DNA of 33,069 nucleotides from Limosilactobacillus alvi (GTDB lineage: Bacteria > Bacillota > Bacilli > Lactobacillales > Lactobacillaceae): positions 1-33,069 of the forward strand of contig NZ_JACJJQ010000023.1 of the NCBI RefSeq assembly GCF_016900115.1. Direction: 5' to 3'. The position numbers and the translations under genes are program-made. The notes beneath the pieces were generated by a model. The model saw only the letters and a list, made by a program, of their open reading frames with translations. It was not told where the DNA came from and ran no database searches. This document shows, piece by piece, positions 17,537-25,989 of this stretch (positions within the stretch are counted from its first letter, which is position 1; each line of letters begins with the position of its first letter).

Positions 17537-17990
17537 AGGCAGTTAAAATTTCCTCTTGGAGCTTAAACATCTTCGCTTCGTCAGCTGGTTTTTCGTGATC
17601 GTACCCATTTAAATGCAAAAAACCATGCACCAACAAAAACCCAAATTCCCGCTCCTCAGAATGGCCAAGGAAGAGCGCTTGTTCTTGAACCTTATCCAAA
17701 GAAATAAACAAATCCCCTAAATCCATTGGCAATTCATCTTTTAATTCTGCGGGAACCGCAAAGTCTTGGTCATCATTAATTGCAAAAGAAATGACATCGG
17801 TTGCCCGATCCACTCCCCGGTATTTCCGATTAAGGTCCTTCATTTCTGGATTACGAACCAGAGTTAGCGAGAGCTCTGCATTGGCTGGCAAATTAAGTTT
17901 AGTTGCTGCTTTAGCTAATAAATCTTTAGCCAAAGCTTTTTGTTGCTCACTTAACTTCCCTTGGCTATGGTCAAAAATCGTCAATTCCAT
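17520..17990 (-). CDS. ybeY: Endoribonuclease YbeY
   Basis: Zinc-dependent RNase implicated in 16S rRNA 3'-end maturation and ribosome quality control. The three-histidine signature is present in VHGFLHLNGYDHEKP. The family segment VDRATDVISFAIND precedes it. I start at ATG 17990 (156 residues, MELTIFDHSQG), 1 nt after the phoH stop. GAAGGG in the end of phoH serves as Shine-Dalgarno; an upstream in-frame start at 18017 would add nine residues that look non-native. The end overlaps dgkA. Confidence 0.95.
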   Translation of the reverse strand: MELTIFDHSQGKLSEQQKALAKDLLAKAATKLNLPANAELSLTLVRNPEMKDLNRKYRGVDRATDVISFAINDDQDFAVPAELKDELPMDLGDLFISLDKVQEQALFLGHSEEREFGFLLVHGFLHLNGYDHEKPADEAKMFKLQEEILTAYGLTR

Positions 17991-17991
17991 C

Positions 17992-18966
17992 TTATTGTTT
18001 CCCTTCTGCCTTCTCATAGGCGGAAATTATCTTAGCTACTACTGGATGGCGGACAACATCATCAGCTTTAAAGTAAACAAATTCAACCGCATCAATACCC
18101 TTTAAAATTTGCTCTGCTGAAAGCAACCCACTTTTAGCGCCGCGAGGTAAGTCAATTTGCGAGACATCCCCGTTAACTACCATTTTGGCTCCGAAACCAA
18201 GGCGCGTTAAGAACATCTTCATTTGGGCCTTGGTCGTGTTTTGGGCTTCATCTAAAATCACAAAGGCATTATCCAGAGTCCGCCCCCGCATATATGCTAG
18301 CGGAGCAATTTCGATAACTCCGCGTTCCATCAGCCGTTCTGTATGATCGGCCCCAAAAATACTATTTAAAGCATCATAAATTGGGCGCAGATATGGATCA
18401 ACCTTTTCCTTTAAGTCACCTGGCAAGAAGCCCAGACTTTCCCCTGCTTCAACCGCAGGGCGGGTTAAAATAATCCGTTCGACTTCACCTCGTTTTAAAG
18501 CAGCCACTGCCATTGCAACCGCTAGGTAGGTTTTCCCCGTCCCCGCTGGACCAATTCCGAAAGTAACGTCATGATTTTTCATTGCATGCACGTATTGCCG
18601 TTGACCAAAGTTTTTAACGCGAATTGGGCGTCCTTTGCGATCATTGATGATTTTTTCTTGATATAAATCAACAAAGTACTCGAGCGTTCCCTTATGAGCC
18701 ATCTTCATCGCACTCACAATATCAGTGCTTGCAATCGTAATTCCTTGTTCAACTAGAGCAACTAATTGGTTGAGAATCGCAATTGTTAAATGAACGGCTT
18801 CGTTGGGGCCGCTAATCTTTAACTGATTACCAAATGGGTTAATTGTTACGCCCATTCCTTCTTCTAGAAGGCTAACATATTGGTCTTGCGTTCCCAAAAG
18901 GGCAATTTGAACCCGTGGATTATCGATTTCAAACTGCATTTCAATATTTTTTTCTACTTCTACCAA
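17992..18966 (-). CDS. phoH: PhoH family ATPase (PhoL-type)
   Basis: Cytoplasmic P-loop protein of the PhoH/YbeZ group, usually adjacent to and functionally linked with YbeY; its exact activity in Gram-positives is uncertain. Walker A is GPAGTGKT, Walker B is VILDEAQN, and the arginine-containing LTRPAVEAGESLGFLPGDL lies between. 324 residues is typical. The best start is TTG 18966, which has AAGGGG about 10 nt upstream; ATG 18939 is a weaker alternative with no good Shine-Dalgarno. It heads the phoH-ybeY-dgkA-era-recO string and has its own promoter. Confidence 0.94.
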   Translation of the reverse strand: MVEVEKNIEMQFEIDNPRVQIALLGTQDQYVSLLEEGMGVTINPFGNQLKISGPNEAVHLTIAILNQLVALVEQGITIASTDIVSAMKMAHKGTLEYFVDLYQEKIINDRKGRPIRVKNFGQRQYVHAMKNHDVTFGIGPAGTGKTYLAVAMAVAALKRGEVERIILTRPAVEAGESLGFLPGDLKEKVDPYLRPIYDALNSIFGADHTERLMERGVIEIAPLAYMRGRTLDNAFVILDEAQNTTKAQMKMFLTRLGFGAKMVVNGDVSQIDLPRGAKSGLLSAEQILKGIDAVEFVYFKADDVVRHPVVAKIISAYEKAEGKQ

Positions 18967-19002
18967 AAAAGTATTTCCCCTTTTTCTAAACTATCTTTAA
19001 AA

Positions 19003-19011
19003 ATTATATCA
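19003..19011 (-). promoter_or_regulatory. Extended -10 promoter of phoH
   Basis: The minus strand reads TGATATAAT, identical to the pepD extended -10, 36 bp before the TTG start. The -35 region is weak. It lies after the yqeY terminator, so the phoH string can be transcribed independently. Confidence 0.6.
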
Positions 19012-19060
19012 CAACCCGGTTTTAGATGAGTTAAAAAGGCCAACTGAGATCATAAGAAAA

Positions 19061-19100
19061 GACTGACTGAGGATGGAAAAATATCCAAACTCAATCAGTC
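19061..19100 (-). terminator. Terminator of yqeY
   Basis: GACTGATTGAG and CTCAGTCAGTC pair (11 bp with one wobble) around an 18-nt loop, followed on the minus strand by TTTTCTTATG. It lies 31 bp after the yqeY stop. Confidence 0.75.
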
Positions 19101-19131
19101 ATAAAGCAAAATTTGTTAGCGCCAGTAAAGA

Positions 19132-19578
19132 TTACTTTTGGAGCATCTTCTTAACTAATTCGTTAACAACCTTACCGTCAGCCTTACCTTTAACCTTTGG
19201 CATAATCGCGCCCATAACCTTCCCGAAATCCTTCATACTTTCAGCTTTAACTTGGGCAACTGTTTCTTTAACAATTTGGGCAATTTCGCTTTCCGATAAT
19301 TGCTTTGGCATGTAAGTAGCAACGATTGCTAGTTCATGCTTCATTTGGTTAATTAAATCTTCACGACCAGCCTTTTCAAACTCCGCTAATGATTCCTTCC
19401 GTTGCTTAAATTCACGGGCAAGAACACTATTCGCTTCATCATCACTTAGGTCATGACCTAGCTTTATCTTTTCGTTTGTAACCGCGGCCTTTAACATCCG
19501 GATAACGCTTAGCTTTTCCTTATCCTTGGCCTTCATTGCGGCAACCATATCCTTAGTTAATTGATCCAATAAACTCAT
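19132..19578 (-). CDS. yqeY: GatB/YqeY domain protein
   Basis: Small helical protein of 148 residues related to the tRNA-binding tail domain of GatB. Widely conserved next to rpsU in Firmicutes; role unproven, possibly in tRNA binding. It starts SLLDQLTKDMVAAMKAKDK and ends with the family's GKVMGAIMPKVKGKADGKVV. ATG 19578 is chosen, with AAAGGGG 10 nt upstream; a TTG directly before it is an alternative. A terminator lies between rpsU and this gene, so its expression may depend on partial read-through. Confidence 0.93.
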   Translation of the reverse strand: MSLLDQLTKDMVAAMKAKDKEKLSVIRMLKAAVTNEKIKLGHDLSDDEANSVLAREFKQRKESLAEFEKAGREDLINQMKHELAIVATYMPKQLSESEIAQIVKETVAQVKAESMKDFGKVMGAIMPKVKGKADGKVVNELVKKMLQK

Positions 19579-19600
19579 CAATCTACATCCCCTTTAATAT

Positions 19601-19631
19601 CAAAAAAACTCCCATTCAACCGAACAGGAGC
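19601..19631 (-). terminator. Terminator between rpsU and yqeY
   Basis: CTCC...TTC and GAA...GGAG arms form a mismatched hairpin directly after rpsU, followed by seven T residues on the minus strand. Likely a partial terminator that lowers yqeY expression relative to S21. Confidence 0.7.
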
Positions 19632-19641
19632 TTTGAGCCAA

Positions 19642-19830
19642 CTAGTAACGACGGCGCTTATTCTTACGCTTCCGTGCCGCTTCAGACTTCAACTTGCGTT
19701 TTACACTTGGCTTTTCATAGTATTCACGCTTGCGGTATTCTTGAAGCGTTCCGTTCCGTGAAACCGTACGTTTAAAGCGCCGAAGAGCATCGTCTAATGA
19801 TTCATTCTTCCGAACGATAGTCTTGGACAT
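19642..19830 (-). CDS. rpsU: 30S ribosomal protein S21
   Basis: Small, very basic ribosomal protein of 62 residues. [20 protein letters not shown] and the arginine/lysine-rich tail ending [10 protein letters not shown] are diagnostic. S21 helps mRNA engage the 30S subunit. It has a strong GGAGGGAGGG Shine-Dalgarno and a near-consensus promoter, fitting high expression. Confidence 0.98.
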   Translation of the reverse strand: MSKTIVRKNESLDDALRRFKRTVSRNGTLQEYRKREYYEKPSVKRKLKSEAARKRKNKRRRY

Positions 19831-19905
19831 ATTTAATTCCCTCCCTCCGAGCTTAAAATCGTACTGTTATAACCAGAAAGATCTGGCTTATCCACTACGA
19901 AATAT

Positions 19906-19934
19906 ATTTTAGGCAAGGCCGCTAAGAAAGTCAA
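19906..19934 (-). promoter_or_regulatory. Promoter of rpsU
   Basis: TTGACT (19929-19934), exactly 17 bp, then TAAAAT (19906-19911) on the minus strand. The best-matching sigma-A promoter in the window. Confidence 0.8.
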
Positions 19935-20007
19935 TGAAAAGTTTTAATTTTACCTAATTTTTTATTGGTAAATTTTGAAAACCTATTTTTTATAAACATG
20001 AGTTAAT

Positions 20008-20034
20008 TCAAAATCAAGATAAGCTATTCTTGAT
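20008..20034 (-). terminator. Probable terminator of hisS-aspS
   Basis: ATCAAG...CTTGAT with an inner ATA/TAT pair and one bulge, followed by TTTTGAATT on the minus strand. It lies about 100 bp after the aspS stop; no closer candidate was seen. Confidence 0.5.
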
Positions 20035-20131
20035 ATGGCTAGCTTAGCGTCCTCGAAGACATCGACATTTTTGGCAACTTAATTGATCATCACTTACTTA
20101 AATTACCTGGATGGTTACCATTAATAGTTTA

Positions 20132-21916
20132 CTATTTTGCTTTATCTTCTTTGGTAGTTGAACTTTGTACTGCCAGATGCAATTCATCAAGTTGGGCTTG
20201 ATCAACCGTTCCTGGCGCAGCCGTCATTGGTTCAACCCCCTTGGAGTTCTTAGGGAATGGGATAACATCCCGGATGTTATCGGCACCAGCTAACAGCATC
20301 ACCCACCGATCAAAACCAAAGGCCAATCCTCCTTCAGGCGGCATTCCATTTTCAAGTCCCCGGAGCAAGAAGCCGAAGCGTGCATTAGCTTGTTCTTTCG
20401 TGTAGCCAAGAGCCTTCAAAACCTTTTCTTGAACCTTTGGATCATGAATCCGGATTGATCCCCCACCGATTTCATTTCCGTTTAAAATAATGTCATAAGA
20501 TTGGGCATGAGCTTTATGAGGATCTTCACCGTCTTCAAGATAGTGCAAATCTTCTTCGTTTAACATCGTGAATGGGTGGTGCGCAGCAATCCACTTGCCA
20601 AAGCCTTCATCGTATTCAAACATTGGCCAATTAACCACCCAAAGGTAATTCCATTGACCAGGCTTAATCAGGTCAAGTTCTTTGGCAATTTCTTCCCGCA
20701 AGTAGCCAAGGGAGTCACAAACAACGTGGAAAGAATCAGCAACAAAGAGAATCAAGTCACCCTCCTTGGCGTCCAGCCGGTTGTTAATTGGCGTTGCCAG
20801 ATCGTTTAAGAACTTTGCAATTGGCCCATTATAACCATCCGCTGTTACTTTAACCCAAGCAAGGCCTTTCGCATTGTAACGCTTGATGTATTCTTCCTTT
20901 TTACTAATATCTTTCCGGGAGTACTTATCAGCCCCACCAGGAACACAAATTGCCCGTACGTAATTACCCTTAGCAACGGTTCCAGAAAAGACCTTAAAGG
21001 ACGAATCCTTAACAATATCAGAAAGGTCGTGGATTTCCATCCCAAACCGAGTATCAGGCTTATCGGAGCCAAAACGATCCATGGCTTCTTGCCATTCCAT
21101 ACGTGGGAACGGCGTCTTAACATCAATTCCAAGCGCTTCTTTCATTACTTGCTTGATCAAGCCTTCCGTAACTTCTTGAATTTCCTCGGCAGTGGCAAAA
21201 CTCATTTCCGTATCAATTTGGGTAAATTCTGGTTGCCGGTCACCCCGCAAGTCTTCATCCCGGAAGCACCGCGCAATTTGGTAATAACGATCAACCCCGG
21301 CTGCCATTAATAATTGTTTGAACAATTGTGGTGATTGTGGCAAAGCATAAAAATGACCATCATAAAGTCGGGAGGGAACTAAGAAATCCCGTGCTCCTTC
21401 AGGCGTAGAACGAGTTAAGTTTGGGGTTTCAACGTCCATAAAATCATGATTATCATAATAATTGTGGACAATTGAAGCGACTTTACTCCGCAACTTCATA
21501 TTCTTCATCATTTGCGGCCGCCGTAAGTCCATGTAGCGATACTTCAACCGTAAATCTTCTGATGCATCTACATCATCTTTAATTTCGAAAGCTGGTGTTT
21601 GGGAACGAGCAAGAATCTTCGCTTCCTTAACTTCAACTTCAATCTTTCCGGTTGGCAGGTCAGGGTTGGCCTCTGCCCGGGCCCGGACTAGTCCCCGAAT
21701 TTCAATAATGTATTCGCTCCGACACTCATTAGCAATGTCAAAAGCGGTTTTATCTTCTTCTTCATTAAAGACCAGTTGAACAATTCCTTCCCGGTCCCGA
21801 AGATCAATAAAGATTAACCCCCCAAGGTTCCGCCGCTTAGCGACCCAACCCTTTAAGACGACTTCTTGGCCAATTTGTGATTCATTCGTCCGACCTGCAT
21901 AATTCGTTCGTTTCAT
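20132..21916 (-). CDS. aspS: Aspartyl-tRNA synthetase
   Basis: Class IIb synthetase charging tRNA-Asp. The N-terminal OB-fold anticodon domain covers about residues 1-110. Motif 2 includes [18 protein letters not shown], a bacterial-type GAD insertion occupies the middle, and motif 3 is [15 protein letters not shown]. 594 residues matches the bacterial type. It starts 3 bp after hisS, with GGGGG inside the hisS end as Shine-Dalgarno, so it shares the T-box-controlled transcript. Whether it charges only tRNA-Asp depends on whether an asparaginyl synthetase exists elsewhere. Confidence 0.97.
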   Translation of the reverse strand: MKRTNYAGRTNESQIGQEVVLKGWVAKRRNLGGLIFIDLRDREGIVQLVFNEEEDKTAFDIANECRSEYIIEIRGLVRARAEANPDLPTGKIEVEVKEAKILARSQTPAFEIKDDVDASEDLRLKYRYMDLRRPQMMKNMKLRSKVASIVHNYYDNHDFMDVETPNLTRSTPEGARDFLVPSRLYDGHFYALPQSPQLFKQLLMAAGVDRYYQIARCFRDEDLRGDRQPEFTQIDTEMSFATAEEIQEVTEGLIKQVMKEALGIDVKTPFPRMEWQEAMDRFGSDKPDTRFGMEIHDLSDIVKDSSFKVFSGTVAKGNYVRAICVPGGADKYSRKDISKKEEYIKRYNAKGLAWVKVTADGYNGPIAKFLNDLATPINNRLDAKEGDLILFVADSFHVVCDSLGYLREEIAKELDLIKPGQWNYLWVVNWPMFEYDEGFGKWIAAHHPFTMLNEEDLHYLEDGEDPHKAHAQSYDIILNGNEIGGGSIRIHDPKVQEKVLKALGYTKEQANARFGFLLRGLENGMPPEGGLAFGFDRWVMLLAGADNIRDVIPFPKNSKGVEPMTAAPGTVDQAQLDELHLAVQSSTTKEDKAK

Positions 21917-21919
21917 TTT

Positions 21920-23215
21920 TTATTCTTCCCCCAATTGTGCTTGATAAACACCCTTAAAGTCTGCCAATAGATCCGTCAACTTAAGGGAAACTTCTTCTTC
22001 ACTAGCCATATTCTTAAAATGAACATTACCGTCTGCTAATTCACGAGTTCCAACCGTAATAACTGCCTTAGCACCAGCTTTAGCAGCGGTCTTAAATTGC
22101 GCCTTCGGTTTCCGGCCAAGGTAATCTCGTTCGGCAATTAATCCAGCTTGCCGAGCAGTTTGGACGATCTTTAAGCATTCAAGGTTAGTTGCTTCACCAA
22201 TCCCAACGACGTAAAGATCGAGATCCGGTTGGGTTGGTAACCAAGCCTTTTCTTCTTCGAGTAATAAGATCAACCGTTCCAAACCAATCCCAAAACCGAC
22301 ACCTGGCATATCTGGCCCGCCAAGTTGTTCAACCAAACCACTGTAACGGCCACCACCACAAATCGTTGTGTAGCCCTTTCCTAAGGATTTAGCTTGCACC
22401 ATCACTTCAAAAATGGTGTGATTGTAGTAGTCAAGTCCCCGAACCATCGAGTCATCAACTACGTAATCAATTCCTAAGGCATCCAACATTTGCTTAACCT
22501 TTTCAAAGCGATCATGAGCTTCTGGGGTAAGATAATCAAGAATGGATGGGGCATCATCAACAAATTGCTTATCGCGTGGATCCTTACTATCTAATACTCG
22601 TAAAGGATTCTTTTCTAGTCTTGCTTGCGAATCTTCACTTAATTCATTAAAGTGCGGCTTTAAGTAGTCAATTAAAGCTTGGCGGTAGCTATCACGACTT
22701 GCCTTGTCGCCCAAGGAGTTAACTGCCACGCGCAAATTGCTTAATCCCAATTTAGCAAAAAGTTGACAAGCCATGGCGATCACTTCAACATCGACTGCTG
22801 GATTATCACTCCCAAAGGCTTCAACCCCGATTTGATGGAATTGGCGTTGCCGCCCAGATTGGGGCCGTTCATAACGGAACATTGGTCCCATGTAGTAAAC
22901 CTTGTAGGGTCGCTTAAATTCTGGGCCATAAAGCTTGTTTTCATTAAAGGCTCGGACAACTCCGGCTGTTCCTTCTGGACGAAGGGCAACGTGACGATCC
23001 CCTTTATCCTTAAAGTCGTACATTTCCTTTGTGACAACATCTGAAGTATCCCCCGCTGACCGGGAAAAAACTTCATAGCTTTCAAACATTGGCGTCCGGA
23101 TTTCTTGATAATCATAAGTTTTGAAAATCCGCCGCGCCTGGTCTTCAACATACTGCCATTTAATTGATTCGCCTGGTAGAATATCGGCCGTCCCTTTTGG
23201 TCGTTGATAACGCAT
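21920..23215 (-). CDS. hisS: Histidyl-tRNA synthetase
   Basis: Class II synthetase charging tRNA-His. The start [15 protein letters not shown], motif 2 region [12 protein letters not shown] and [21 protein letters not shown], the histidine-specific [14 protein letters not shown] and [14 protein letters not shown], and motif 3 [13 protein letters not shown] are all present. The C-terminal anticodon domain begins near DLYVVGIGE. 431 residues is full length. AGGAGG precedes the ATG. First gene of hisS-aspS behind a T-box leader. Confidence 0.97.
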   Translation of the reverse strand: MRYQRPKGTADILPGESIKWQYVEDQARRIFKTYDYQEIRTPMFESYEVFSRSAGDTSDVVTKEMYDFKDKGDRHVALRPEGTAGVVRAFNENKLYGPEFKRPYKVYYMGPMFRYERPQSGRQRQFHQIGVEAFGSDNPAVDVEVIAMACQLFAKLGLSNLRVAVNSLGDKASRDSYRQALIDYLKPHFNELSEDSQARLEKNPLRVLDSKDPRDKQFVDDAPSILDYLTPEAHDRFEKVKQMLDALGIDYVVDDSMVRGLDYYNHTIFEVMVQAKSLGKGYTTICGGGRYSGLVEQLGGPDMPGVGFGIGLERLILLLEEEKAWLPTQPDLDLYVVGIGEATNLECLKIVQTARQAGLIAERDYLGRKPKAQFKTAAKAGAKAVITVGTRELADGNVHFKNMASEEEVSLKLTDLLADFKGVYQAQLGEE

Positions 23216-23249
23216 TTAATTTTCCTCCTAGCTTTTTTGCCACTATCCC

Positions 23250-23458
23250 TAAAAATAAAAAGCACCCCTGCCTTTACAAGGGTGCAAGAATGCACGGTAC
23301 CACCTTGGTATCACTCAGGGATAACGTCGCAAAACGACGATTATAACCTCAAAGGGGTCACTTAGTTTTCACTTGACTGGACTTTCACCGTCCCCAGTTC
23401 GCTAAGCAAGTCTTAACTAATCAATCCTTCTCACGGGCTATTTTTCGCTATTTGATTC
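23250..23458 (-). promoter_or_regulatory. T-box riboswitch of hisS-aspS
   Basis: The T-box AAGGTGGTACCGTGCA occupies 23291-23306. It is followed by a terminator hairpin GCACCCTTG/CAGGGGTGC (23262-23285; 9 bp with one wobble) and TTTTTATTTTT. Upstream, GCGAACTGG...CGGTGAAAGTCCAGT matches the distal Stem I element. The triplet at 23357-23359 in the usual specifier position reads GAC (Asp). No His codon (CAC or CAT) appears there, so aspartate starvation probably drives both genes. Confidence 0.9.
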
Positions 23459-23464
23459 CCATCT

Positions 23465-23494
23465 ACAATACTCGGTTTTACCAGGATCCGTCAA
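23465..23494 (-). promoter_or_regulatory. Promoter of the hisS-aspS leader
   Basis: TTGACG (23489-23494), 18 bp, then TATTGT (23465-23470) on the minus strand, just upstream of the T-box Stem I. Confidence 0.65.
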
Positions 23495-23631
23495 GCTTTT
23501 ATTAGAAAGTTGGTCGACTTTATTAACAGCTTAACCAAAATTAAACAATACAAAATTCACCTAACTATTTTACTCTTCCAACGCTTGCTTTTTTAAATTC
23601 CCGCCGTAAACTTATTGATAAGGAAAACTTA

Positions 23632-24525
23632 ATGAAGGGAGCGTTTTGCTTGCAGGCTACATTTAATCGTCGCCAACTTTGGCTTTGCCTAGTTCCACTC
23701 CTACTTGCACTCTGCTTAATCTTTGCCGTTACCAAACAAAATCAAATTACGATTCACAAAAGCGCCATTATTTTACGGCAAGGACCAGGTTTAACTTACG
23801 CTCCCATCAAACAAAGCGCAACAGAAACCGGACAGATTATTGGTCAAAGGAATAGCTGGTATAAATTACGAATTGATGATCATCAAGTTGCATGGGCACC
23901 TGCTTGGCGGTTAAAAAATCAAACTAAGGTAGGCACTCACAATGCTTTAAGCGAAGCGACAATTGTAATTGATGCTGGTCATGGTGGGTCCGATTCAGGA
24001 GCCGAGTACCACGATAACAGTAATAACCCTAAATACATGGAAAAAACTTATACTTTAGCCCTCGCCAACCGAGTTGCCAGTAAACTACGGGCCCAAGGTG
24101 CACGAGTAATAATGACCCGCGACAATGATCAATTCGTCGCTCTTAAGCCACGACCGAAAATGGCAGAGAAAGCCAAGGCCGATGTCTTCATTAGTTTTCA
24201 TTATGATTCATCCCCCCAGGCGAATGAAGGAAGCGGGGTCACCACTTACTACTATCACCGAGGATATCACCGAGGACCTAGTAAAGAATTAGCCCAAACC
24301 GTTAATCACCAATTCAACCACCTTCCCTTAAAAAACTTAGGAATTAACTTTGGCGATTTTCTCGTTATTCGGGATAACACCCAACCGGCCATTCTCTGCG
24401 AGATGGGCTATATCAATACCAAACGAGATTTTCAACAAATCAAAACTGCCCGTTACCAAAATCAGGTTGCCAATGATGTTGTTACTGGGTTGAATCAATT
24501 TTGTCAAAATAGAGCGGGAAAATAA
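23632..24525 (+). CDS. N-acetylmuramoyl-L-alanine amidase with SH3b domain
   Basis: Exported or membrane-anchored peptidoglycan hydrolase that cuts the bond between MurNAc and L-Ala. An N-terminal hydrophobic segment (about residues 17-34) acts as signal or anchor. An SH3b-like domain (about 38-95) follows, and the Amidase_3 catalytic domain runs from about 110 to the end. Zinc ligands are H117 (IDAGHGG), E137 (MEKT) and H190 (SFHYD), with catalytic E257 (CEMGYI). The ATG at 23632 has AAGGA upstream; a TTG six codons later (23650) has the better AAGGGAG at 8 nt and may be the true start. Divergent from hisS; followed by a kinase-like gene. Confidence 0.9.
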   Translation: MKGAFCLQATFNRRQLWLCLVPLLLALCLIFAVTKQNQITIHKSAIILRQGPGLTYAPIKQSATETGQIIGQRNSWYKLRIDDHQVAWAPAWRLKNQTKVGTHNALSEATIVIDAGHGGSDSGAEYHDNSNNPKYMEKTYTLALANRVASKLRAQGARVIMTRDNDQFVALKPRPKMAEKAKADVFISFHYDSSPQANEGSGVTTYYYHRGYHRGPSKELAQTVNHQFNHLPLKNLGINFGDFLVIRDNTQPAILCEMGYINTKRDFQQIKTARYQNQVANDVVTGLNQFCQNRAGK

Positions 24526-24546
24526 TTTAGAAAGAAGAGCGGTAGG

Positions 24547-25386
24547 ATGTTAAATGACCAATGGTTCAAACAATTACCTCTAACTAAGATTACAAATCAT
24601 CAACCCGTGTCCGGTGGGGACATTAACCTTGCCTTTAAAGTGATTGCTGATAACAAGCCTTATTTTATCAAGGTCCAACCAAATCAGCCGGCAAAGTACT
24701 TTGACCACGAACGAGATGGCCTAGCAGCTCTTGAACAAGCAATTAAAGTCCCTCATCCAGTTGCTCAAGGAGAAATTGAAGGTAATGCCTTTTTAATCCT
24801 CGAATGGATCGAAAGTGGTTGGGGAGATCAATTTAAACTCGGTCAAGCCGTCGCAAAGCTTCACCAAATCACCAATGATAAATTTGGTTTTTCCACCAAC
24901 CATAAGACAAAAGTTCTAGTTAAAGATAATCATTGGAACCCTAATTGGAGCGATTTTTATGTGCACCAACGCCTAGAACCGGAAATTAAAGCTGCTAAAG
25001 CAAAGGGCGTATGGAACGATTGGCGGAACCAACACTTTGAAAAAATGGTGGCCGCTTTCAAACGCTACTATGCTGACCATCCGGTTCAACCCAGTCTCTT
25101 GCACGGTGACCTTTGGGCGGGCAACTTTATGTTTGATGATCAAGGTCAACCCTTACTTATCGATCCTGATTCTGTTTACGGGGACCGCGAGTTTGATATT
25201 GCTATGACAACCATCTTTGGGGGCTTTGAAAATGATTTTTACAATGGCTATCAGAGTATTTTACCCCTTAGACCGGGATTAAATAACAGACTTGCTTGGT
25301 ATCAGTTCTATTACCTGTGTATGCACCTAATCCTCTTTGGGGAAAGTTATGGTCCGAGCGTTGACCAGATTTTGGGGCGGTTCTAG
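24547..25386 (+). CDS. Fructosamine kinase family protein
   Basis: Cytoplasmic kinase with the aminoglycoside-phosphotransferase fold. By homology it phosphorylates sugar-modified (glycated) amines for deglycation; the bacterial substrate is unproven. Motifs are the N-terminal GGDINLAFKV nucleotide loop, YFIKVQ with the ATP-binding lysine, ILEWIESG (hinge), the catalytic LLHGDLWAGNFMF and the metal-binding LLIDPDSVYGDREFD. 279 residues is normal. It starts 21 bp after the amidase and ends at a strong hairpin, so the two are probably one transcript despite unrelated functions. Confidence 0.88.
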   Translation: MLNDQWFKQLPLTKITNHQPVSGGDINLAFKVIADNKPYFIKVQPNQPAKYFDHERDGLAALEQAIKVPHPVAQGEIEGNAFLILEWIESGWGDQFKLGQAVAKLHQITNDKFGFSTNHKTKVLVKDNHWNPNWSDFYVHQRLEPEIKAAKAKGVWNDWRNQHFEKMVAAFKRYYADHPVQPSLLHGDLWAGNFMFDDQGQPLLIDPDSVYGDREFDIAMTTIFGGFENDFYNGYQSILPLRPGLNNRLAWYQFYYLCMHLILFGESYGPSVDQILGRF

Positions 25387-25417
25387 TTGACGTGCTCTAA
25401 AACTATATGTAGTAAGC

Positions 25418-25457
25418 GAGGGTGGTAAGAAACTCAAGTCTCTTACCACCCTCTTTG
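25418..25457 (+). terminator. Terminator of the amidase-kinase operon
   Basis: A perfect 13-bp stem (GAGGGTGGTAAGA with TCTTACCACCCTC) around a 10-nt loop, followed by TTTGTC. The U-tract is modest. Its 3' arm is also the outer edge of the dispersed repeat copy that continues to 25494. It lies between convergent genes, so it may also block dtd read-through. Confidence 0.8.
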
Positions 25458-25494
25458 TCATCTCCGCATGTTACTCAGCAACTAAGGTCAAAGC
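25446..25494 (-). repeat. Dispersed repeat, copy B
   Basis: Its reverse complement matches 223-273 (46 of 49 positions by hand alignment, plus a 2-nt indel). Here the GAGGGTGG end is part of a full terminator-like hairpin, unlike copy A where the second arm is absent. It lies in the 157-bp gap between the convergent kinase and dtd genes. No coding frame is evident. Confidence 0.65.
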
Positions 25495-25543
25495 AGTAGC
25501 TGAATGGCTGTTAACGGTCGCACCGCCTTGCATGGGGCTTTCT

Positions 25544-25981
25544 TTATTTCTCATACATGATCGTCACTGGCCCGTCATTCTCCAGTTCAACCTTCATATC
25601 AGCGCCAAAATGGCCAGTCTCAACATGAATTCCGGTTGCCGCTAATTTTTGGTTAAATTCTTCGTAAAGGGGTTGGGCTAAATCTGGTTTGGCAGCATTT
25701 GAAAAGCCGGGGCGATTTCCCTTCTTAACGTCCGCGTAAAGGGTGAACTGGGATACCGAAAGGATCTCACCGTTAACATCTTTGAGTCCAAGATTCATCT
25801 TCCCGGGTTCACTTTCAAAAACCCGTAAATTAGTAATCTTATGAACTAAGTAATCAATCTTATCGCTAGTATCATCAGGGGCAAAACCGACCAACAGGAG
25901 ATAGCCTTTTTGAATTTTACCAACGATTTCACCATCAATTTTCACTTGGGCGTGGTTAACCCGTTGTAGTAATACACGCAT
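25544..25981 (-). CDS. dtd: D-aminoacyl-tRNA deacylase
   Basis: Hydrolyses D-amino acids mistakenly attached to tRNA. The 145-residue length and the motifs MRVLLQRVNHAQVKIDGEIV, ILSVSQFTLYADVKKGNRP and the C-terminal NDGPVTIMYE (cross-subunit Gly-x-Pro-like element) are diagnostic. AGGAGAG precedes the ATG, 8 bp after rsh. The rsh-dtd pairing is common in Firmicutes. Confidence 0.96.
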   Translation of the reverse strand: MRVLLQRVNHAQVKIDGEIVGKIQKGYLLLVGFAPDDTSDKIDYLVHKITNLRVFESEPGKMNLGLKDVNGEILSVSQFTLYADVKKGNRPGFSNAAKPDLAQPLYEEFNQKLAATGIHVETGHFGADMKVELENDGPVTIMYEK

Positions 25982-25989
25982 AATCTCTC

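Larger units (their letters stand above)
19831..20131. other. Non-coding gap between rpsU and aspS
   Basis: About 300 bp. It holds the rpsU promoter and leader and, near 20013-20034, a probable terminator for hisS-aspS. The rpsU leader contains a hairpin (ATAA-CCAG with CTGG-TTAT around 19868-19890) of unknown meaning. I see no gene in the remainder (20035-20131). Confidence 0.6.

Noticed and set aside
22780-23295. 171-codon minus-strand frame overlapping hisS
   Set aside because: Runs through the T-box terminator and lies in another frame of the clearly conserved hisS gene.
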